44,037 bases of DNA, from the NCBI RefSeq assembly GCF_000341005.1, contig NZ_ANBD01000047.1:2684-46720 (forward strand), given 5' to 3'. A model generated the notes under the pieces. That model saw only the letters and a program-made list of their open reading frames with translations. It did no database searches and was not told the DNA's origin. The position numbers were made by a program, and so were the translations under genes. The DNA is from Nocardiopsis alkaliphila YIM 80379 (GTDB lineage Bacteria; Actinomycetota; Actinomycetes; Streptosporangiales; Streptosporangiaceae). Below, in pieces: positions 23,204 through 41,898 of this stretch. Position 1 is the first letter of the stretch; every line of letters begins with the position of its first letter.

Positions 23204-23613
23204 CCGTGTCCAGGGCGGACCACTACGTGAGCCGATGCCCCCCGTATCGGAGAAACGCCGTGTCCCTCCTGGCCCCCGGTGTGGGATGTGCGAAGCTGTT
23301 GCGGGTTTCGGGGCGGATCCGAGCCGCTGGAGGGGGCCGCGTGTGCGAACCGTCCCTCGAACGCGATAATCTCCCGTCCCGGGAAACCTGACGGGTCCGT
23401 TGAAGAGTGTTTACCCCTCTTGGGTGGGGGAATCCTTCGGATGTCCGTTGGCTCACATCCCCCATGGGGCCAGGGCAGGCGCGCTGTTTCACCCTGAGGC
23501 CCAGGGCCTTCCCCCGGGGATGTGCGTGGTGTCGTTCGTCGGTGGCCGGGCTTGACGGATCGCCCTGTACAGGTGATCCTGCCGGTGTCGTGAGAGGCGC
23601 TGTGGACCGTGAG

Positions 23614-23642
23614 TGGACAGCGGTGTGGTGTTCGGCTACACT
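23614..23642 (+). promoter_or_regulatory. Promoter of rpoBC
   Basis: TGGACA (23614-23619) and TACACT (23637-23642) with the ideal 17-bp spacer. The predicted start near 23649 leaves a 5' leader of about 190 nt before the TTG start codon of rpoB. Confidence 0.7.
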
Positions 23643-23837
23643 GCTCTTTTGCGCTGCCCTTTGGTGATCCCTGTGTCGGTGAACGGCTTTTCGTCATTTT
23701 CCGTTTGTTAATCCGGATCCTGACAAAGCCCGCTCCCGCTCGATGTGACCGTCTCAACCATGTTGCGGCGGTCCTTCTCGTGACGGATCGTCTGGCGTGC
23801 GCGCTTCAACCGCCACAAGCCTTCGGAAGGACCCCTG

Positions 23838-27305
<3,468 letters not shown>

Positions 27306-27339
27306 CTTCCGCATTCTTCGAGAGCAGGGGACGAATTAA

Positions 27340-31218
<3,879 letters not shown>

Positions 31219-31245
31219 GCGCCGACCTGAACGTTGGCTGAGTTG

Positions 31246-31297
31246 ACGGCGGCGGTCCGCCACCCCCGGTATCAGGGGGTGGCTCCGCCGCCGTTTT
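31246..31297 (+). terminator. rpoC terminator
   Basis: A two-tier hairpin: ACGGCGGCGG (31246-31255) with 31285-31294 outside and GCCACCCCC (31259-31267) with 31275-31283 inside, loop GGTATCA, followed by TTTT. It ends the rpoBC transcript before the unrelated downstream gene. Confidence 0.88.
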
Positions 31298-31370
31298 GTC
31301 GTTGTCGGTCGACACACCGTTGTGTTGACGGGGAGAGGGCGCCACGGCGCGCCGGCGGGAGAACAGGCAA

Positions 31371-33695
31371 GTGACTGATAACGGGGGCGAACAACCGGGG
31401 CGCCGGTCGTCCGGAGGGGACGCGGATTCCTGGTTCAAGCCGAGTGAGAACCGTTTCCGCACACAGTCCGAGTACCAGGACCCCATGGAGGATCGGGAGG
31501 AGTCCGAAGACGAGGCGTCGGAGGAGACCGCCGCCGTTTTTCCGGACAGTGGTGGATACGCGGGGCTGAGCGCGTCACGCCCGGCCCTGGTCGAGCCCTA
31601 TCCGGATGCGTTGGGTGTACCGCCCACACCTGTGACCCCTCCCGCGCCGCCGACCCCGGCCGCGGACCCCCAGGGACCGCTCGGTCTTTCCTACCCGGGT
31701 GCGAGCGAGGACGCCTACCGTCCGATCAGTCGTATCCCAGGGAGCGAGCCCTCCTCCTGGGAAAAGCCTGCCCAGGCGCCTCCGGTGGCCCCCGAGTGGG
31801 GGGCTTCGCACCAGGCCGCTCCGGCGTGGGAGAAGCCCGAGGAACCTCGTGAGACGGCCGAGCCGTTGTGGGATCGGCGAGCCGAGCCGGAACCCGAGCA
31901 AAGGTCCGAGCCGGTATCAGCGTCCGTACCCGAGACCGGGCTCGGGTGGGAGAGCGATGGGCCTTCGTCCAGGGAGCCCGAAACGAGCGAGGACGCATCG
32001 GCCTCGACAGGTGGTTATCCGGGCATCGCGGCGAGCGCGCAGGTTCCCCTGCCTCCAGAAGGCTCGGAGGGAACCGACTCCGTGCCCGCCCACGATTCCT
32101 GGACGAACAGGGGCCACGACTCCTGGGCGGCCGAACCTCCCGATCAGGAGGTTCCCAGAACACCGAAGTCCGACTCCTGGACCGATCCGCAGGCGTGGGA
32201 CGCCGGCTCCGTGCCCACCGGCGGCGGTTTCGACGCCAAGGATTCCGAGCCCTGGGCCGAACCCGATGGCACCCGGTGGACGGATCCGTCCCCCTCCTAC
32301 CTCGATGACCGGTACGACGACGAACTCTCCCCGCGGTCGAGGGAGTGGTCCACCGAGTCCCCTGACGAGCTCTCCGCTCCGTCACCGGTTTCTTCCGCTC
32401 AGCCCTCTCCCTTGTCCGACCGGCCCATGGAGGACGGGACCTTGGGAGGCGAAAGCGGTAACACCTGGGCCTTCGACCGGAACGACCCGCGCCTGCCCGA
32501 GGTGGTTCGGGACGCCGAACTCCGTCGTCGGGAATCGACCTCGCCGGAGGCGGAACGGGACAGTGGGCCCGACACCGGGGAGCTCTCCGCCGCCGTGGCG
32601 ACCTCGGACGACCCGCTGGCCGCGATCGCGAACATGCAGTCCCGGGCCAAGGCGAAGGAGACCGAGGAACGGGAGGAGACCTTCCATTCGGGTTCGGATC
32701 CGCTCCGGTCGGACGGGCCCCACGCGCCTGAGGAACCCTCCTGGAGCCGGGGCGCCGATGGTGCCACCCAGATGTTCGACGCTTCCACCTTCCGAGACCG
32801 GACCGCGGGGTACGGGGGTGAGGAGTACGCTGCCGCTCCGCGTGACGAACTCGGTTACGACGGGCGCGGACTGGACGACTACGGCCACGATGGGCGGCAC
32901 GCCGACGAGCGTGATCCACAATTTCGGGATCGGGCCGACCAGGGCTACGACGAACCGGCGTACGACGAACGGGACTACGACGATCCGGTCCGAACCGGTC
33001 AGGGCTACGGCGAACGAGGCTATGTCGGTCAGGGCCACGCCGGCCAGGACTACGACGAACCGGGCTACGCCGATCAGGGTTACGAGGAGCCGGGACATGG
33101 CGACCGTGGTCTGGAGCCCGAAGACCATGACGACCGTTCCGCGGCCGGTGCGGTCGCTGCGGGGCTCCCCTCCGACCTGGGGTCGGAACCCACCTACGGT
33201 CGGCACGAGCGGCGGCCCTCTCAAGCCTGGTCCGAGGACCTGCGGGACTCCGAGGAGGTCGGGCCCGCGGAAGACACCGACGAATCGGAGTACGACGACG
33301 GGTTCACACCGGCCGACTACGGGATGAGTGAAGGGCCCCGACCGGTCAAGCGCCGTCGGGACCGGATCTCCGAGGACTTTCCGGGTTTCGACGACCGTCC
33401 TTTGGGCGGCGAGGCCGGGGACGCCTACCCCGGTTACGACAGCATCGACTTCCTGGCCGACACCGAGCCCGGGGCCGTTCGGACCCTCTGGCTGGGTGTG
33501 GCCTCGTTGATTCCGCTCCTTGGCGTGATCACCGCGCTCGTCGCGTTGTTCGTCACCGGACCCAAGGCCAAGAAGGCGATCCGGGAGTCGCGAGGCACGC
33601 TCGACGGGCTCGGACTCATCACCACGGGCACGGTGTTCGCCGTGATCGGCATCGTGGTGACGGTGATCTCAATCGCGGTCTGGCTCGTTCTGTAG
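31371..33695 (+). CDS. Large disordered protein with two C-terminal membrane helices (DUF4190-like)
   Basis: 774 residues from GTG 31371 (GGGAG upstream). The first roughly 690 residues are low-complexity, rich in Pro, Glu, Asp, Ser, Gly and Trp. They include HDSW/SDSW repeats (about 240-275) and a Tyr-rich run of GY-DEP, GY-GER and GY-EEP units (about 520-585). The last 72 residues hold two hydrophobic helices (about 705-728 and 749-773) around a basic loop PKAKKAIRESRG, resembling DUF4190 proteins. The layout predicts a large acidic, sticky cytosolic tail anchored in the membrane. Function is unknown. It lies alone between the rpoC terminator and its own terminator at 33700. A second frame is open over most of it, but only this one ends in ordered sequence. 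Confidence 0.8.
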   Translation: MTDNGGEQPGRRSSGGDADSWFKPSENRFRTQSEYQDPMEDREESEDEASEETAAVFPDSGGYAGLSASRPALVEPYPDALGVPPTPVTPPAPPTPAADPQGPLGLSYPGASEDAYRPISRIPGSEPSSWEKPAQAPPVAPEWGASHQAAPAWEKPEEPRETAEPLWDRRAEPEPEQRSEPVSASVPETGLGWESDGPSSREPETSEDASASTGGYPGIAASAQVPLPPEGSEGTDSVPAHDSWTNRGHDSWAAEPPDQEVPRTPKSDSWTDPQAWDAGSVPTGGGFDAKDSEPWAEPDGTRWTDPSPSYLDDRYDDELSPRSREWSTESPDELSAPSPVSSAQPSPLSDRPMEDGTLGGESGNTWAFDRNDPRLPEVVRDAELRRRESTSPEAERDSGPDTGELSAAVATSDDPLAAIANMQSRAKAKETEEREETFHSGSDPLRSDGPHAPEEPSWSRGADGATQMFDASTFRDRTAGYGGEEYAAAPRDELGYDGRGLDDYGHDGRHADERDPQFRDRADQGYDEPAYDERDYDDPVRTGQGYGERGYVGQGHAGQDYDEPGYADQGYEEPGHGDRGLEPEDHDDRSAAGAVAAGLPSDLGSEPTYGRHERRPSQAWSEDLRDSEEVGPAEDTDESEYDDGFTPADYGMSEGPRPVKRRRDRISEDFPGFDDRPLGGEAGDAYPGYDSIDFLADTEPGAVRTLWLGVASLIPLLGVITALVALFVTGPKAKKAIRESRGTLDGLGLITTGTVFAVIGIVVTVISIAVWLVL

Positions 33696-33699
33696 TCAC

Positions 33700-33742
33700 A
33701 CGGCCGCTTCCAGGGAATAATGGGTGCTCTGGGAGCGGCCGT
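33700..33742 (+). terminator. Terminator after the DUF4190-like gene
   Basis: ACGGCCGCT (33700-33708) with AGCGGCCGT (33734-33742), continued by CCAG (33710-33713) with CTGG (33729-33732) across a T-G pair, giving a stem of about 14 bp. It starts 4 nt after the stop codon. Confidence 0.8.
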
Positions 33743-33876
33743 CCGCATGCGGCGTCGCTTCAGCCGAATTTCAGGGGAAACCTGGGACGAAACGAGTCGG
33801 AGAGCGCGTAGACTGAGGGTGACCCACGGCTACGTGAGAACCGGTTCCGTTCGTTCTCGCCATAGCGCACATCGTT

Positions 33877-33905
33877 TTGACCGTCTGGTCTGGTAGCGGT
33901 AGCCT
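33877..33905 (+). promoter_or_regulatory. Promoter of the str operon (rpsL-rpsG-fusA-tuf)
   Basis: TTGACC (33877-33882) and TAGCCT (33900-33905) with a 17-bp spacer, the closest match to a consensus housekeeping promoter in this window. The leader to rpsL would be about 255 nt. Confidence 0.75.
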
Positions 33906-34168
33906 GTGTGATTGTGCCCGTGAGTCGACGGGTCGCACGTGTGTGTGCGGCGCCCCAGTCCTGAACAGGACGGATGCAAGGCGCGCGGCGCATGTGAACT
34001 CCCTCCTGTGAATCGGCCTTGAAGGTCGGGTGTGTATCCGTTCGCCGTGCTTGGGAACGATGCCGACACGCCCGACTGCGTGGGTCGGGGAGGTTCGGGA
34101 AATTCAGCAGGTCAATAGCGATATCGGCTACGAGAACCGGCGTAGGTCACGAGGAAGACGGAGACGCG

Positions 34169-34540
34169 GTGCCCACCATCCAGCAGCTGGTCCGTAAGGG
34201 CCGACAGGACAAGGTCGCAAAGAACAAGACCCCGGCGCTGAAGGGGAGTCCGCAGCGTCGTGGTGTGTGCACTCGTGTTTACACCACTACGCCCAAGAAG
34301 CCGAACTCCGCTCTGCGTAAGGTCGCTCGCGTCAAGCTGAGCAGCGGCATCGAGGTCACGGCCTACATCCCCGGCATTGGTCACAACCTCCAGGAGCACA
34401 GCATCGTGCTGGTCCGTGGCGGTCGTGTGAAGGACCTGCCGGGTGTCCGCTACCGAATTGTCCGCGGTTCGCTCGACACCCAGGGTGTCCGGGGCCGCAA
34501 GCAGGCCCGTAGCCACTACGGTGCCAAGAAGGAGAAGTAA
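34169..34540 (+). CDS. rpsL: 30S ribosomal protein S12
   Basis: 123 residues from GTG 34169 behind GGAG. S12 lines the decoding centre and is the classic site of streptomycin resistance. Here Lys43 (in TPKKPNS) and Lys88 (in GRVKDLP) are the susceptible-type residues. Full length, ending in YGAKKEK. rpsG starts 2 nt after the stop, so the two are translationally coupled. Confidence 0.99.
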   Translation: MPTIQQLVRKGRQDKVAKNKTPALKGSPQRRGVCTRVYTTTPKKPNSALRKVARVKLSSGIEVTAYIPGIGHNLQEHSIVLVRGGRVKDLPGVRYRIVRGSLDTQGVRGRKQARSHYGAKKEK

Positions 34541-34542
34541 GC

Positions 34543-35013
34543 ATGCCGCGCAAGGGCCCGGCGCCGAAGCGCCCGCTCATCAACGACCCGGTTTACGCCT
34601 CGCCGCTCGTCACCGCACTGATCAACAAGGTGCTGCTGGACGGCAAGCGCTCCATCGCCCAGAGCGTCGTCTACGACGCCCTCGAGGGTGCTCGCGAGAA
34701 GACCGGCCAGGACCCGCTCGTCATCCTGAAGCGCGCCCTGGACAACGTCAAGCCCGCGCTCGAGGTCCGCAGCCGCCGCGTCGGTGGCGCGACCTACCAG
34801 GTGCCGGTCGAGGTTCGCGCCTCCCGGTCCACCACGCTGGCCCTGCGCTGGCTGGTCTCCTACTCGCGTCAGCGCCGTGAGAAGACGATGACCGAGCGAC
34901 TCATGAACGAGTTGGTCGATGCCAGCAATGGCCTCGGAGCGGCTGTCAAGAAGCGTGAGGACACGCACAAGATGGCCGAGTCGAACAAGGCCTTCGCCCA
35001 TTACCGCTGGTAA
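34543..35013 (+). CDS. rpsG: 30S ribosomal protein S7
   Basis: 156 residues, full length, beginning [18 protein letters not shown]7 nucleates assembly of the 30S head and in E. coli represses the str mRNA. Typical blocks include [24 protein letters not shown] and ending [11 protein letters not shown]. It starts 2 nt after rpsL; fusA follows after 38 nt. Confidence 0.99.
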   Translation: MPRKGPAPKRPLINDPVYASPLVTALINKVLLDGKRSIAQSVVYDALEGAREKTGQDPLVILKRALDNVKPALEVRSRRVGGATYQVPVEVRASRSTTLALRWLVSYSRQRREKTMTERLMNELVDASNGLGAAVKKREDTHKMAESNKAFAHYRW

Positions 35014-35051
35014 AGCGGCTGGATCGAACAGACCGAAGGACGACGAGCCTC

Positions 35052-37166
35052 ATGGCTAAGACGACTTTGCTTGACCTGGCCAAGGTCCGCAACATCGGCA
35101 TCATGGCCCACATCGACGCGGGCAAGACCACGACGACCGAGCGGATCCTCTACTACACGGGTGTCAACCACAAACTCGGCGAGACGCACGACGGCGCCTC
35201 GACGATGGACTGGATGAAGGAAGAGCAGGAGCGGGGTATCACCATTACCTCGGCTGCGATCACCGCCCAGTGGAACGACAACACCATCAACATCATCGAC
35301 ACACCCGGCCACGTCGACTTCACGGTCGAGGTCGAACGGTCCCTGCGTGTCCTGGACGGTGCTGTCGCCGTCTTCGACGCCAAGGAAGGTGTCGAGCCCC
35401 AGTCGGAGCAGGTCTGGCGTCAGGCCGACCGGTACGGCGTGCCCCGTATCTGCTTCGTCAACAAGATGGACAAGATCGGTGCCGAGTTCCAGCGCTGCGT
35501 CGACATGTTCCGGGAGCGCCTCGGCGCGAACGCCATGCCGATCCAGTTGAACATCGGCGCCGAGAGCGAGTTCAAGGGCGTCATCGACCTCGTCAAGATG
35601 AAGGCCTACGTCTGGAGCGACGACACTCCGCTGGGTGAGATGTACGACACCGTCGACATCCCCGACACCCACGTCGAGGCCGCTCGCGAGGCCCGTGAGA
35701 CCTTCATCGAGACGCTGGCCGAGGCCGACGACGAGATCATGGAGATGTACCTCGAGGGCCAAGAGCCCACCGAGGAGCAGCTGGTGGCCGCGATTCGTCG
35801 CGCCACCATCGCCGGCACCGCCGTGCCCGTCGTCTGCGGCACCGCCTTCAAGAACAAGGGCGTCCAGCCCCTGCTCGACGCGGTCACCGCTTACCTCCCC
35901 TCCCCGTTGGACGTCGAGGCCATCGAGGGCCACGACCCCAAGGACGAGACCGAGGAGACCAAACTCGAGCGCAAGCCGAGCGTGGACGAGCCCTTCTCCG
36001 CCCTGGTCTTCAAGATCGCCAGCGACCCGCACCTGGGCAAGCTTTCCTACGTGCGTGTCTACTCCGGTGTCCTCGTCAGCGGTAGCCAGGTGCAGAACAG
36101 CGTCAAGGGCCGCAAGGAGCGCATCGGCAAGGTCTACCGCATGCACTCCAACAAGCGTGAGGAGATCGCCGAGGCGGGTGCCGGTGACATCGTCGCCGTC
36201 ATGGGTCTGAAGGACACCACCACCGGTGAGACGCTGTGCGACCCCTCGTCGCCCATCATCCTGGAGTCCATGACCTTCCCGGCTCCGGTCATCGAGGTGG
36301 CCATCGAGCCCAAGACCAAGAGCGACCAGGAGAAGCTGGGCATCGCGATCCAGCGCCTGGCCGACGAGGACCCCTCCTTCCAGGTGGCCACGGACGAGCA
36401 GACCGGTCAGACCGTGATCTCCGGTATGGGTGAGCTGCACCTGGAGGTGCTGGTCCACCGCATGCGTGACGAGTTCAAGGTCGAGGCCAACATCGGTAAG
36501 CCCCAGGTGGCCTACCGTGAGACCATTCGCAAGAAGGTCGACGGGCACGTCTACACCCACAAGAAGCAGACCGGTGGTTCGGGTCAGTTCGCCAAGGTCA
36601 AGATCGACCTGGAGCCGCTGGAGTCCGAGGACGGGACCGCTTCGGGCTACGAGTTCGTCAACGCCGTCACCGGTGGCCGCATCCCGCGGGAGTACATCCC
36701 CTCGGTCGACGCCGGTTGCCAGGAGGCCGCGGAGCTGGGTGTGCTCGCGCACTACCCGCTCGTCGGCATCAAGGTGACGCTGACGGACGGTCAGTACCAC
36801 GAGGTCGACTCTTCGGAGATGGCCTTCAAGACCGCCGGTTCGATGGCCTTCAAGGAGGCCGTCAGGCTGGCGAAGCCGACTCTGCTGGAGCCGGTCATGG
36901 CCGTGGAGGTCACCACGCCCGAGGACTACATGGGCGACGTGGTCGGTGACCTGAACTCCCGCCGTGGACAGATCCAGTCCATGGACGAGCGTTCCGGTGT
37001 CCGCCTCGTCAGGGCCCTGGTACCCCTCTCGGAAATGTTCGGCTACGTGGGTGATCTGCGCAGCCGTACGCAGGGTCGAGCCAACTACTCGATGGTGTTC
37101 GACTCCTACGCGGAGGTTCCGTCCGCTGTCGCCCAAGAAATTGTGGCGAAGGTTCGCGGCGAATAG
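35052..37166 (+). CDS. fusA: Elongation factor G
   Basis: 704 residues. The GTPase motifs are intact: AHIDAGKT (19-26), the switch [17 protein letters not shown] and NKMD. Domains II to V follow, with [13 protein letters not shown] and the C-terminal [20 protein letters not shown]. It drives translocation and, with RRF, ribosome recycling. It lies third in the str operon. tuf follows after 83 nt. Confidence 0.99.
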   Translation: MAKTTLLDLAKVRNIGIMAHIDAGKTTTTERILYYTGVNHKLGETHDGASTMDWMKEEQERGITITSAAITAQWNDNTINIIDTPGHVDFTVEVERSLRVLDGAVAVFDAKEGVEPQSEQVWRQADRYGVPRICFVNKMDKIGAEFQRCVDMFRERLGANAMPIQLNIGAESEFKGVIDLVKMKAYVWSDDTPLGEMYDTVDIPDTHVEAAREARETFIETLAEADDEIMEMYLEGQEPTEEQLVAAIRRATIAGTAVPVVCGTAFKNKGVQPLLDAVTAYLPSPLDVEAIEGHDPKDETEETKLERKPSVDEPFSALVFKIASDPHLGKLSYVRVYSGVLVSGSQVQNSVKGRKERIGKVYRMHSNKREEIAEAGAGDIVAVMGLKDTTTGETLCDPSSPIILESMTFPAPVIEVAIEPKTKSDQEKLGIAIQRLADEDPSFQVATDEQTGQTVISGMGELHLEVLVHRMRDEFKVEANIGKPQVAYRETIRKKVDGHVYTHKKQTGGSGQFAKVKIDLEPLESEDGTASGYEFVNAVTGGRIPREYIPSVDAGCQEAAELGVLAHYPLVGIKVTLTDGQYHEVDSSEMAFKTAGSMAFKEAVRLAKPTLLEPVMAVEVTTPEDYMGDVVGDLNSRRGQIQSMDERSGVRLVRALVPLSEMFGYVGDLRSRTQGRANYSMVFDSYAEVPSAVAQEIVAKVRGE

Positions 37167-37249
37167 TCGCGAACACGTAACCCGGCTGTTCCCCGTACCC
37201 GCGGGGTTGGACCACAGTCAGATAGATCTGTACGTCTAGGAGATTTCCA

Positions 37250-38443
<1,194 letters not shown>

Positions 38444-38448
38444 TACAC

Positions 38449-38520
38449 ACGCTGGGGTGGTTCCTCACGGAGCCGTCCCAGCGTGGTGGGTGGGCCGCCC
38501 TCGCGCGGCCCACCCACCAC
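38449..38520 (+). terminator. Double terminator after tuf
   Basis: The first hairpin pairs ACGCTGGG (38449-38456) with 38477-38484. The second has a perfect 16-bp stem (38483-38498 with 38505-38520) and a 6-nt loop. They share two bases, so only one can fully form at a time. They end the str operon before the S10 operon. Confidence 0.9.
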
Positions 38521-38701
38521 ACTGACAAGACGTCATCGGGCTCTGTGACGGTGACGCACCGCAGGGGCAAGCCCTGTTGCGGTTTCTCAAGGGAATAGGG
38601 GCTCAAGGCCAAGACGCCGGCGGATTCGCCGACGGGCCTGGGCGTCTGTGACCGGAACTGCTCACCGTTACGGACACTGAAGCGAAGGACGAACAGGCCA
38701 C
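38521..38701 (+). promoter_or_regulatory. S10 operon leader
   Basis: A hairpin AGACGCC (38612-38618) with GGCGTCT (38641-38647) encloses an inner GGCG-gatt-CGCC (38619-38630). I saw no convincing -35/-10 pair. The S10 leader is the classical target for L4 feedback in E. coli; whether this hairpin does that here is not known. Confidence 0.5.
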
Positions 38702-39010
38702 ATGGCGGGACAAAAGATCCGCATTCGGCTAAAGGCCTATGACCACGAGGTCATCGACAGCTCGGCGAAGAAGATCGTTGAGACCGTGACGCGAACTGGC
38801 GCACAGGTCGCGGGCCCGGTGCCGCTGCCGACGGAGAAGAACGTTTACTGCGTCATCCGATCGCCGCACAAGTACAAGGACTCGCGCGAGCACTTCGAGA
38901 TGCGCACTCACAAGCGGCTGATCGACATCATCGACCCGACCCCGAAGACGGTCGACTCGCTCATGCGACTCGATCTTCCGGCCGGCGTTGACATCGAGAT
39001 CAAGCTGTAA
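38702..39010 (+). CDS. rpsJ: 30S ribosomal protein S10 (NusE)
   Basis: 102 residues: [27 protein letters not shown] through [14 protein letters not shown]. It belongs to the 30S head and also pairs with NusB and NusG in antitermination and transcription-translation coupling, which is relevant because nusG lies in this window. First gene of the S10 operon; rplC follows after 12 nt. Confidence 0.99.
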   Translation: MAGQKIRIRLKAYDHEVIDSSAKKIVETVTRTGAQVAGPVPLPTEKNVYCVIRSPHKYKDSREHFEMRTHKRLIDIIDPTPKTVDSLMRLDLPAGVDIEIKL

Positions 39011-39022
39011 GGACGCACAGAC

Positions 39023-39673
39023 ATGGCTACCAAGCAGATCAAGGGAGTTCTGGGCGAAAAGCTCGGCATGACCCAGGTCTTCGACGAGTCGGGCCAGATG
39101 GTGCCCGTTACCGTCCTGAAGGCCGGTCCGTGTGTCGTGAGTCGCATCCGGACTCCGGACACCGATGGTTACTCCGCCATCCAGCTCGGCTACGGTCAGA
39201 TCAACCCGCGCAAGGTCAACAAGCCCCTGGGCGACTACCTGCGCAAGCACGAGCTGACCCCGCGCCGTCACTACGTGGAGGTTCGCACCTCCGACGCCTC
39301 CGAGTACACGCTCGGCCAGGAGGTCGACGCGGCCACGTTCGAGATCGGCCAGAAGGTCGACGTCACGGGCAAGAGCAAGGGTAAGGGCTTCGCCGGTGTG
39401 ATGAAGAGGCACGGTTTCGCCGGTCTCTCCGCCTCACACGGTACGCACCGCACCCACCGCGCGCCCGGCGCCATCGGCGGCTGCGCCACGCCCGGCCGCG
39501 TTTTCAAGGGCATGCGGATGGCCGGACGCATGGGCAACGTGCGCAAGACCGTCCAGAACCTGACCGTTCACTCCGTGGACGCGGAGAAGGGCCTCATCCT
39601 CGTGAAGGGTGCCGTGCCCGGTCCCAACGGCGGTCTGGTGCTCGTCCGCACCGCTGTGAAGGGGGACAAGTAA
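39023..39673 (+). CDS. rplC: 50S ribosomal protein L3
   Basis: 216 residues. L3 blocks: [50 protein letters not shown] and [14 protein letters not shown]. It is an early assembly protein with an extension reaching the peptidyl-transferase centre. rplD starts 3 nt after the stop. Confidence 0.99.
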   Translation: MATKQIKGVLGEKLGMTQVFDESGQMVPVTVLKAGPCVVSRIRTPDTDGYSAIQLGYGQINPRKVNKPLGDYLRKHELTPRRHYVEVRTSDASEYTLGQEVDAATFEIGQKVDVTGKSKGKGFAGVMKRHGFAGLSASHGTHRTHRAPGAIGGCATPGRVFKGMRMAGRMGNVRKTVQNLTVHSVDAEKGLILVKGAVPGPNGGLVLVRTAVKGDK

Positions 39674-39676
39674 GTC

Positions 39677-40348
39677 ATGGCCCAGATCGAGGTCAAGAAC
39701 CCCGAGGGCGGCTCCAAGGGCAGCGTCGAGCTTCCCGAGAGCGTCTTCGCCCAGCAGGTCAGCATTCCGCTGATCCACCAGGTCGTGAACGGTCAGCTGG
39801 CCGCCGGCCGCCAGGGCACCCACGCCACCAAGACCCGCGGCGAGGTCCGCGGTGGTGGTCGCAAGCCCTACCGCCAGAAGGGCACCGGTCGCGCCCGTCA
39901 GGGCTCGATCCGCGCTCCGCAGTACACCGGTGGTGGCGTCGTTCACGGCCCCCAGCCGCGTGACTACTCGCAGCGGACCCCGAAGAAGATGAAGGCCGCC
40001 GCTCTGCGTGGCGCCCTCTCCGACCGAGCCAACCACGGCCGTATCCACGTCATCAGCCACTTCGTGGCCGAGGACACCGGCAGTAAGCTCACCCAGACCG
40101 CTCTGAAGGCGCTGCGCCAGGTCACCGAGTCCGACAAGGTTCTCGTCGTCCTGGCTCGTGAGGACGAGCACAACCGGCGCGCCCTGCGCAACCTCGAAGA
40201 GGTCCACATCCTCGACGCGGACCAGGTGAACACCTACGACGTCCTGTACTCGGACGACGTGGTCTTCACCGAGGCGGGTTACGCCGAGTTCCTGGCCCAC
40301 GCGACCGGTGCCTCGAAGACCGCTGAGTCCGAGGAGGACGACCAGTGA
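39677..40348 (+). CDS. rplD: 50S ribosomal protein L4
   Basis: 223 residues. The tentacle loop [21 protein letters not shown] reaches into the exit tunnel near the macrolide site. The C-terminus is rich in acidic residues ([12 protein letters not shown]). L4 represses the S10 operon in E. coli. The stop overlaps the rplW start (GTGA, 40345-40348). Confidence 0.99.
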   Translation: MAQIEVKNPEGGSKGSVELPESVFAQQVSIPLIHQVVNGQLAAGRQGTHATKTRGEVRGGGRKPYRQKGTGRARQGSIRAPQYTGGGVVHGPQPRDYSQRTPKKMKAAALRGALSDRANHGRIHVISHFVAEDTGSKLTQTALKALRQVTESDKVLVVLAREDEHNRRALRNLEEVHILDADQVNTYDVLYSDDVVFTEAGYAEFLAHATGASKTAESEEDDQ

Positions 40349-40635
40349 GGATCGCCGACCACCGGGACATCATCATCGAGCCGGTGATCTCCGAGAAGAG
40401 CTACGGGCTCATGGACGAGAACAAGTACACGTTCATCGTTCGCCCGGACGCCAACAAGACCCAGATCAAGATCGCGATCGAGAAGATCTTCGAAGTGAAG
40501 GTCACCGGCGTGAACACGATCAACCGGAAGGGCAAGCGCAAGCGCACCCGCTTCGGTTACGGGAAGCGTCCTGACACCAAGCGCGCGATCGTCAGCCTCG
40601 CAGAGGGTGACCGTATCGACATCTTCGGTCAGTGA
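40345..40635 (+). CDS. rplW: 50S ribosomal protein L23
   Basis: 96 residues from GTG 40345, overlapping rplD by 4 nt. Motifs: [31 protein letters not shown] and [13 protein letters not shown]. It surrounds the tunnel exit and docks trigger factor and SRP. Full length. Confidence 0.99.
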   Translation: MRIADHRDIIIEPVISEKSYGLMDENKYTFIVRPDANKTQIKIAIEKIFEVKVTGVNTINRKGKRKRTRFGYGKRPDTKRAIVSLAEGDRIDIFGQ

Positions 40636-40691
40636 TCTTCCGGGTCTGACCGCTACACACCAAGTAACACGTAAAGGAATGCGCGAAGAAG

Positions 40692-41531
40692 ATGGGCATT
40701 CGTAAGTACAAGCCGACGACGCCGGGTCGTCGCGGCTCCAGCGTGAGCGACTTCGTCGAGATCACGCGCTCGGAGCCGGAGAAGTCCCTGGTTCGTCCAC
40801 TCCACTCCAAGGGCGGTCGCAACGGCCACGGCCGGATCACCGCTCGTCACCAGGGTGGCGGTCACAAGCGTGCCTACCGCGTGATCGACTTCCGTCGTCA
40901 CGACAAGGACGGCGTGCCGGCCAAGGTCGCTCACATCGAGTACGACCCCAACCGCACCGCTCGTATCGCTCTGCTCCACTACGTGGACGGGGAGAAGCGC
41001 TACATCCTGGCGCCCGCCGGCCTCAAGCAGGGCGACAAGGTCGAGAACGGCCCCCAGTCCGACATCAAGCCGGGCAACTGCCTCCCGCTGCGCAACATCC
41101 CCACGGGTACGTTCGTGCACGCGGTCGAGCTGAAGCCTGGTGGTGGCGCCAAGCTGGGCCGTTCCGCCGGATCCCAGATCCAGCTCCTGGCCAAGGAGGG
41201 CAACTACGCCACGCTGCGTATGCCCTCCGGCGAGATGCGCATGGTGGAGATCTCCTGCCGTGCCACGATCGGCCAGGTCGGCAACGCCGAGCAGTCCAAC
41301 ATCAGTTGGGGCAAGGCCGGCCGCTCGCGGTGGAAGGGCAAGCGCCCGTCCGTCCGTGGTGTGGTCATGAACCCGGTCGACCACCCGCACGGTGGTGGTG
41401 AGGGCAAGACCTCCGGTGGTCGTCACCCGGTCAGCCCCTGGGGCAAGAAGGAAGGCCGGACCCGGGCCAAGAACAAGGCCAGCGACAAGCTCATCGTGCG
41501 GCGTCGGCGTAGCGGTAAGAAGAAGCGGTAA
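40692..41531 (+). CDS. rplB: 50S ribosomal protein L2
   Basis: 279 residues. The RNA-binding core and the highly conserved C-terminal [17 protein letters not shown] (with the histidine close to the peptidyl-transferase centre) are intact, ending in RRSGKKKR. It starts 56 nt after rplW; rpsS follows after 12 nt. Confidence 0.99.
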   Translation: MGIRKYKPTTPGRRGSSVSDFVEITRSEPEKSLVRPLHSKGGRNGHGRITARHQGGGHKRAYRVIDFRRHDKDGVPAKVAHIEYDPNRTARIALLHYVDGEKRYILAPAGLKQGDKVENGPQSDIKPGNCLPLRNIPTGTFVHAVELKPGGGAKLGRSAGSQIQLLAKEGNYATLRMPSGEMRMVEISCRATIGQVGNAEQSNISWGKAGRSRWKGKRPSVRGVVMNPVDHPHGGGEGKTSGGRHPVSPWGKKEGRTRAKNKASDKLIVRRRRSGKKKR

Positions 41532-41543
41532 GGAGCACGTCTG

Positions 41544-41822
41544 ATGCCACGTAGCCTTAAGAAGGGTCCCTTCGTCGACGACCACCTCATCAAGAAGGTG
41601 GAATCGCAGAACGAGAAGGGGACCAAGAACGTCATCAAGACGTGGTCCCGGCGGTCCATGATCGTCCCGGAGATGATCGGTCACACGATCGCCGTCCACG
41701 ACGGCCGCAAGCACGTTCCGGTGTTCGTGTCGGAGTCGATGGTCGGCCACAAGCTCGGTGAGTTCGCTCCCACGCGTACTTTCCGTAGCCACGTCAAGGA
41801 AGACCGCCGTAGCCGCCGTTAG
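41544..41822 (+). CDS. rpsS: 30S ribosomal protein S19
   Basis: 92 residues: [19 protein letters not shown], then [25 protein letters not shown] and [12 protein letters not shown]. It binds the 30S head with S13. A 76-nt, AT-richer gap precedes rplV. Confidence 0.99.
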   Translation: MPRSLKKGPFVDDHLIKKVESQNEKGTKNVIKTWSRRSMIVPEMIGHTIAVHDGRKHVPVFVSESMVGHKLGEFAPTRTFRSHVKEDRRSRR

Positions 41823-41898
41823 CGGTTGCAGCAGTTGTAAGAATCATTTTCTCCACGGTGAGTGGGGAAGAAATTTTCCGTGAGCGAGGGAAAAAGCG

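Larger units (their letters stand above)
23128..23837 (+). other. 710-bp rplL-rpoB intergenic region
   Basis: No credible gene. From left to right: a terminator with U-tract (23164-23203), a GATAAT box (23365-23370) followed by a CCCGTC/GACGGG hairpin (23373-23395), a CCTGTACAGG palindrome (23563-23572), the rpoB promoter (23614-23642), and a roughly 190-nt AT-richer leader with an imperfect inverted repeat (23704-23727). Confidence 0.7.
33696..34168 (+). promoter_or_regulatory. Intergenic region and leader upstream of rpsL
   Basis: 473 bp without genes: a terminator (33700-33742), a TAGACT box (33809-33814) without a clear -35, the str operon promoter (33877-33905) and a leader of about 260 nt. 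No recognisable riboswitch was seen in the leader. Confidence 0.65.

Noticed and set aside
31699-33327. A second open frame of 542 codons over the disordered gene.
   Set aside because: Its Arg/Pro/Thr-rich product has no ordered end and no ribosome site. The other frame has a ribosome site, a GTG start and a clear two-helix membrane domain at its end.
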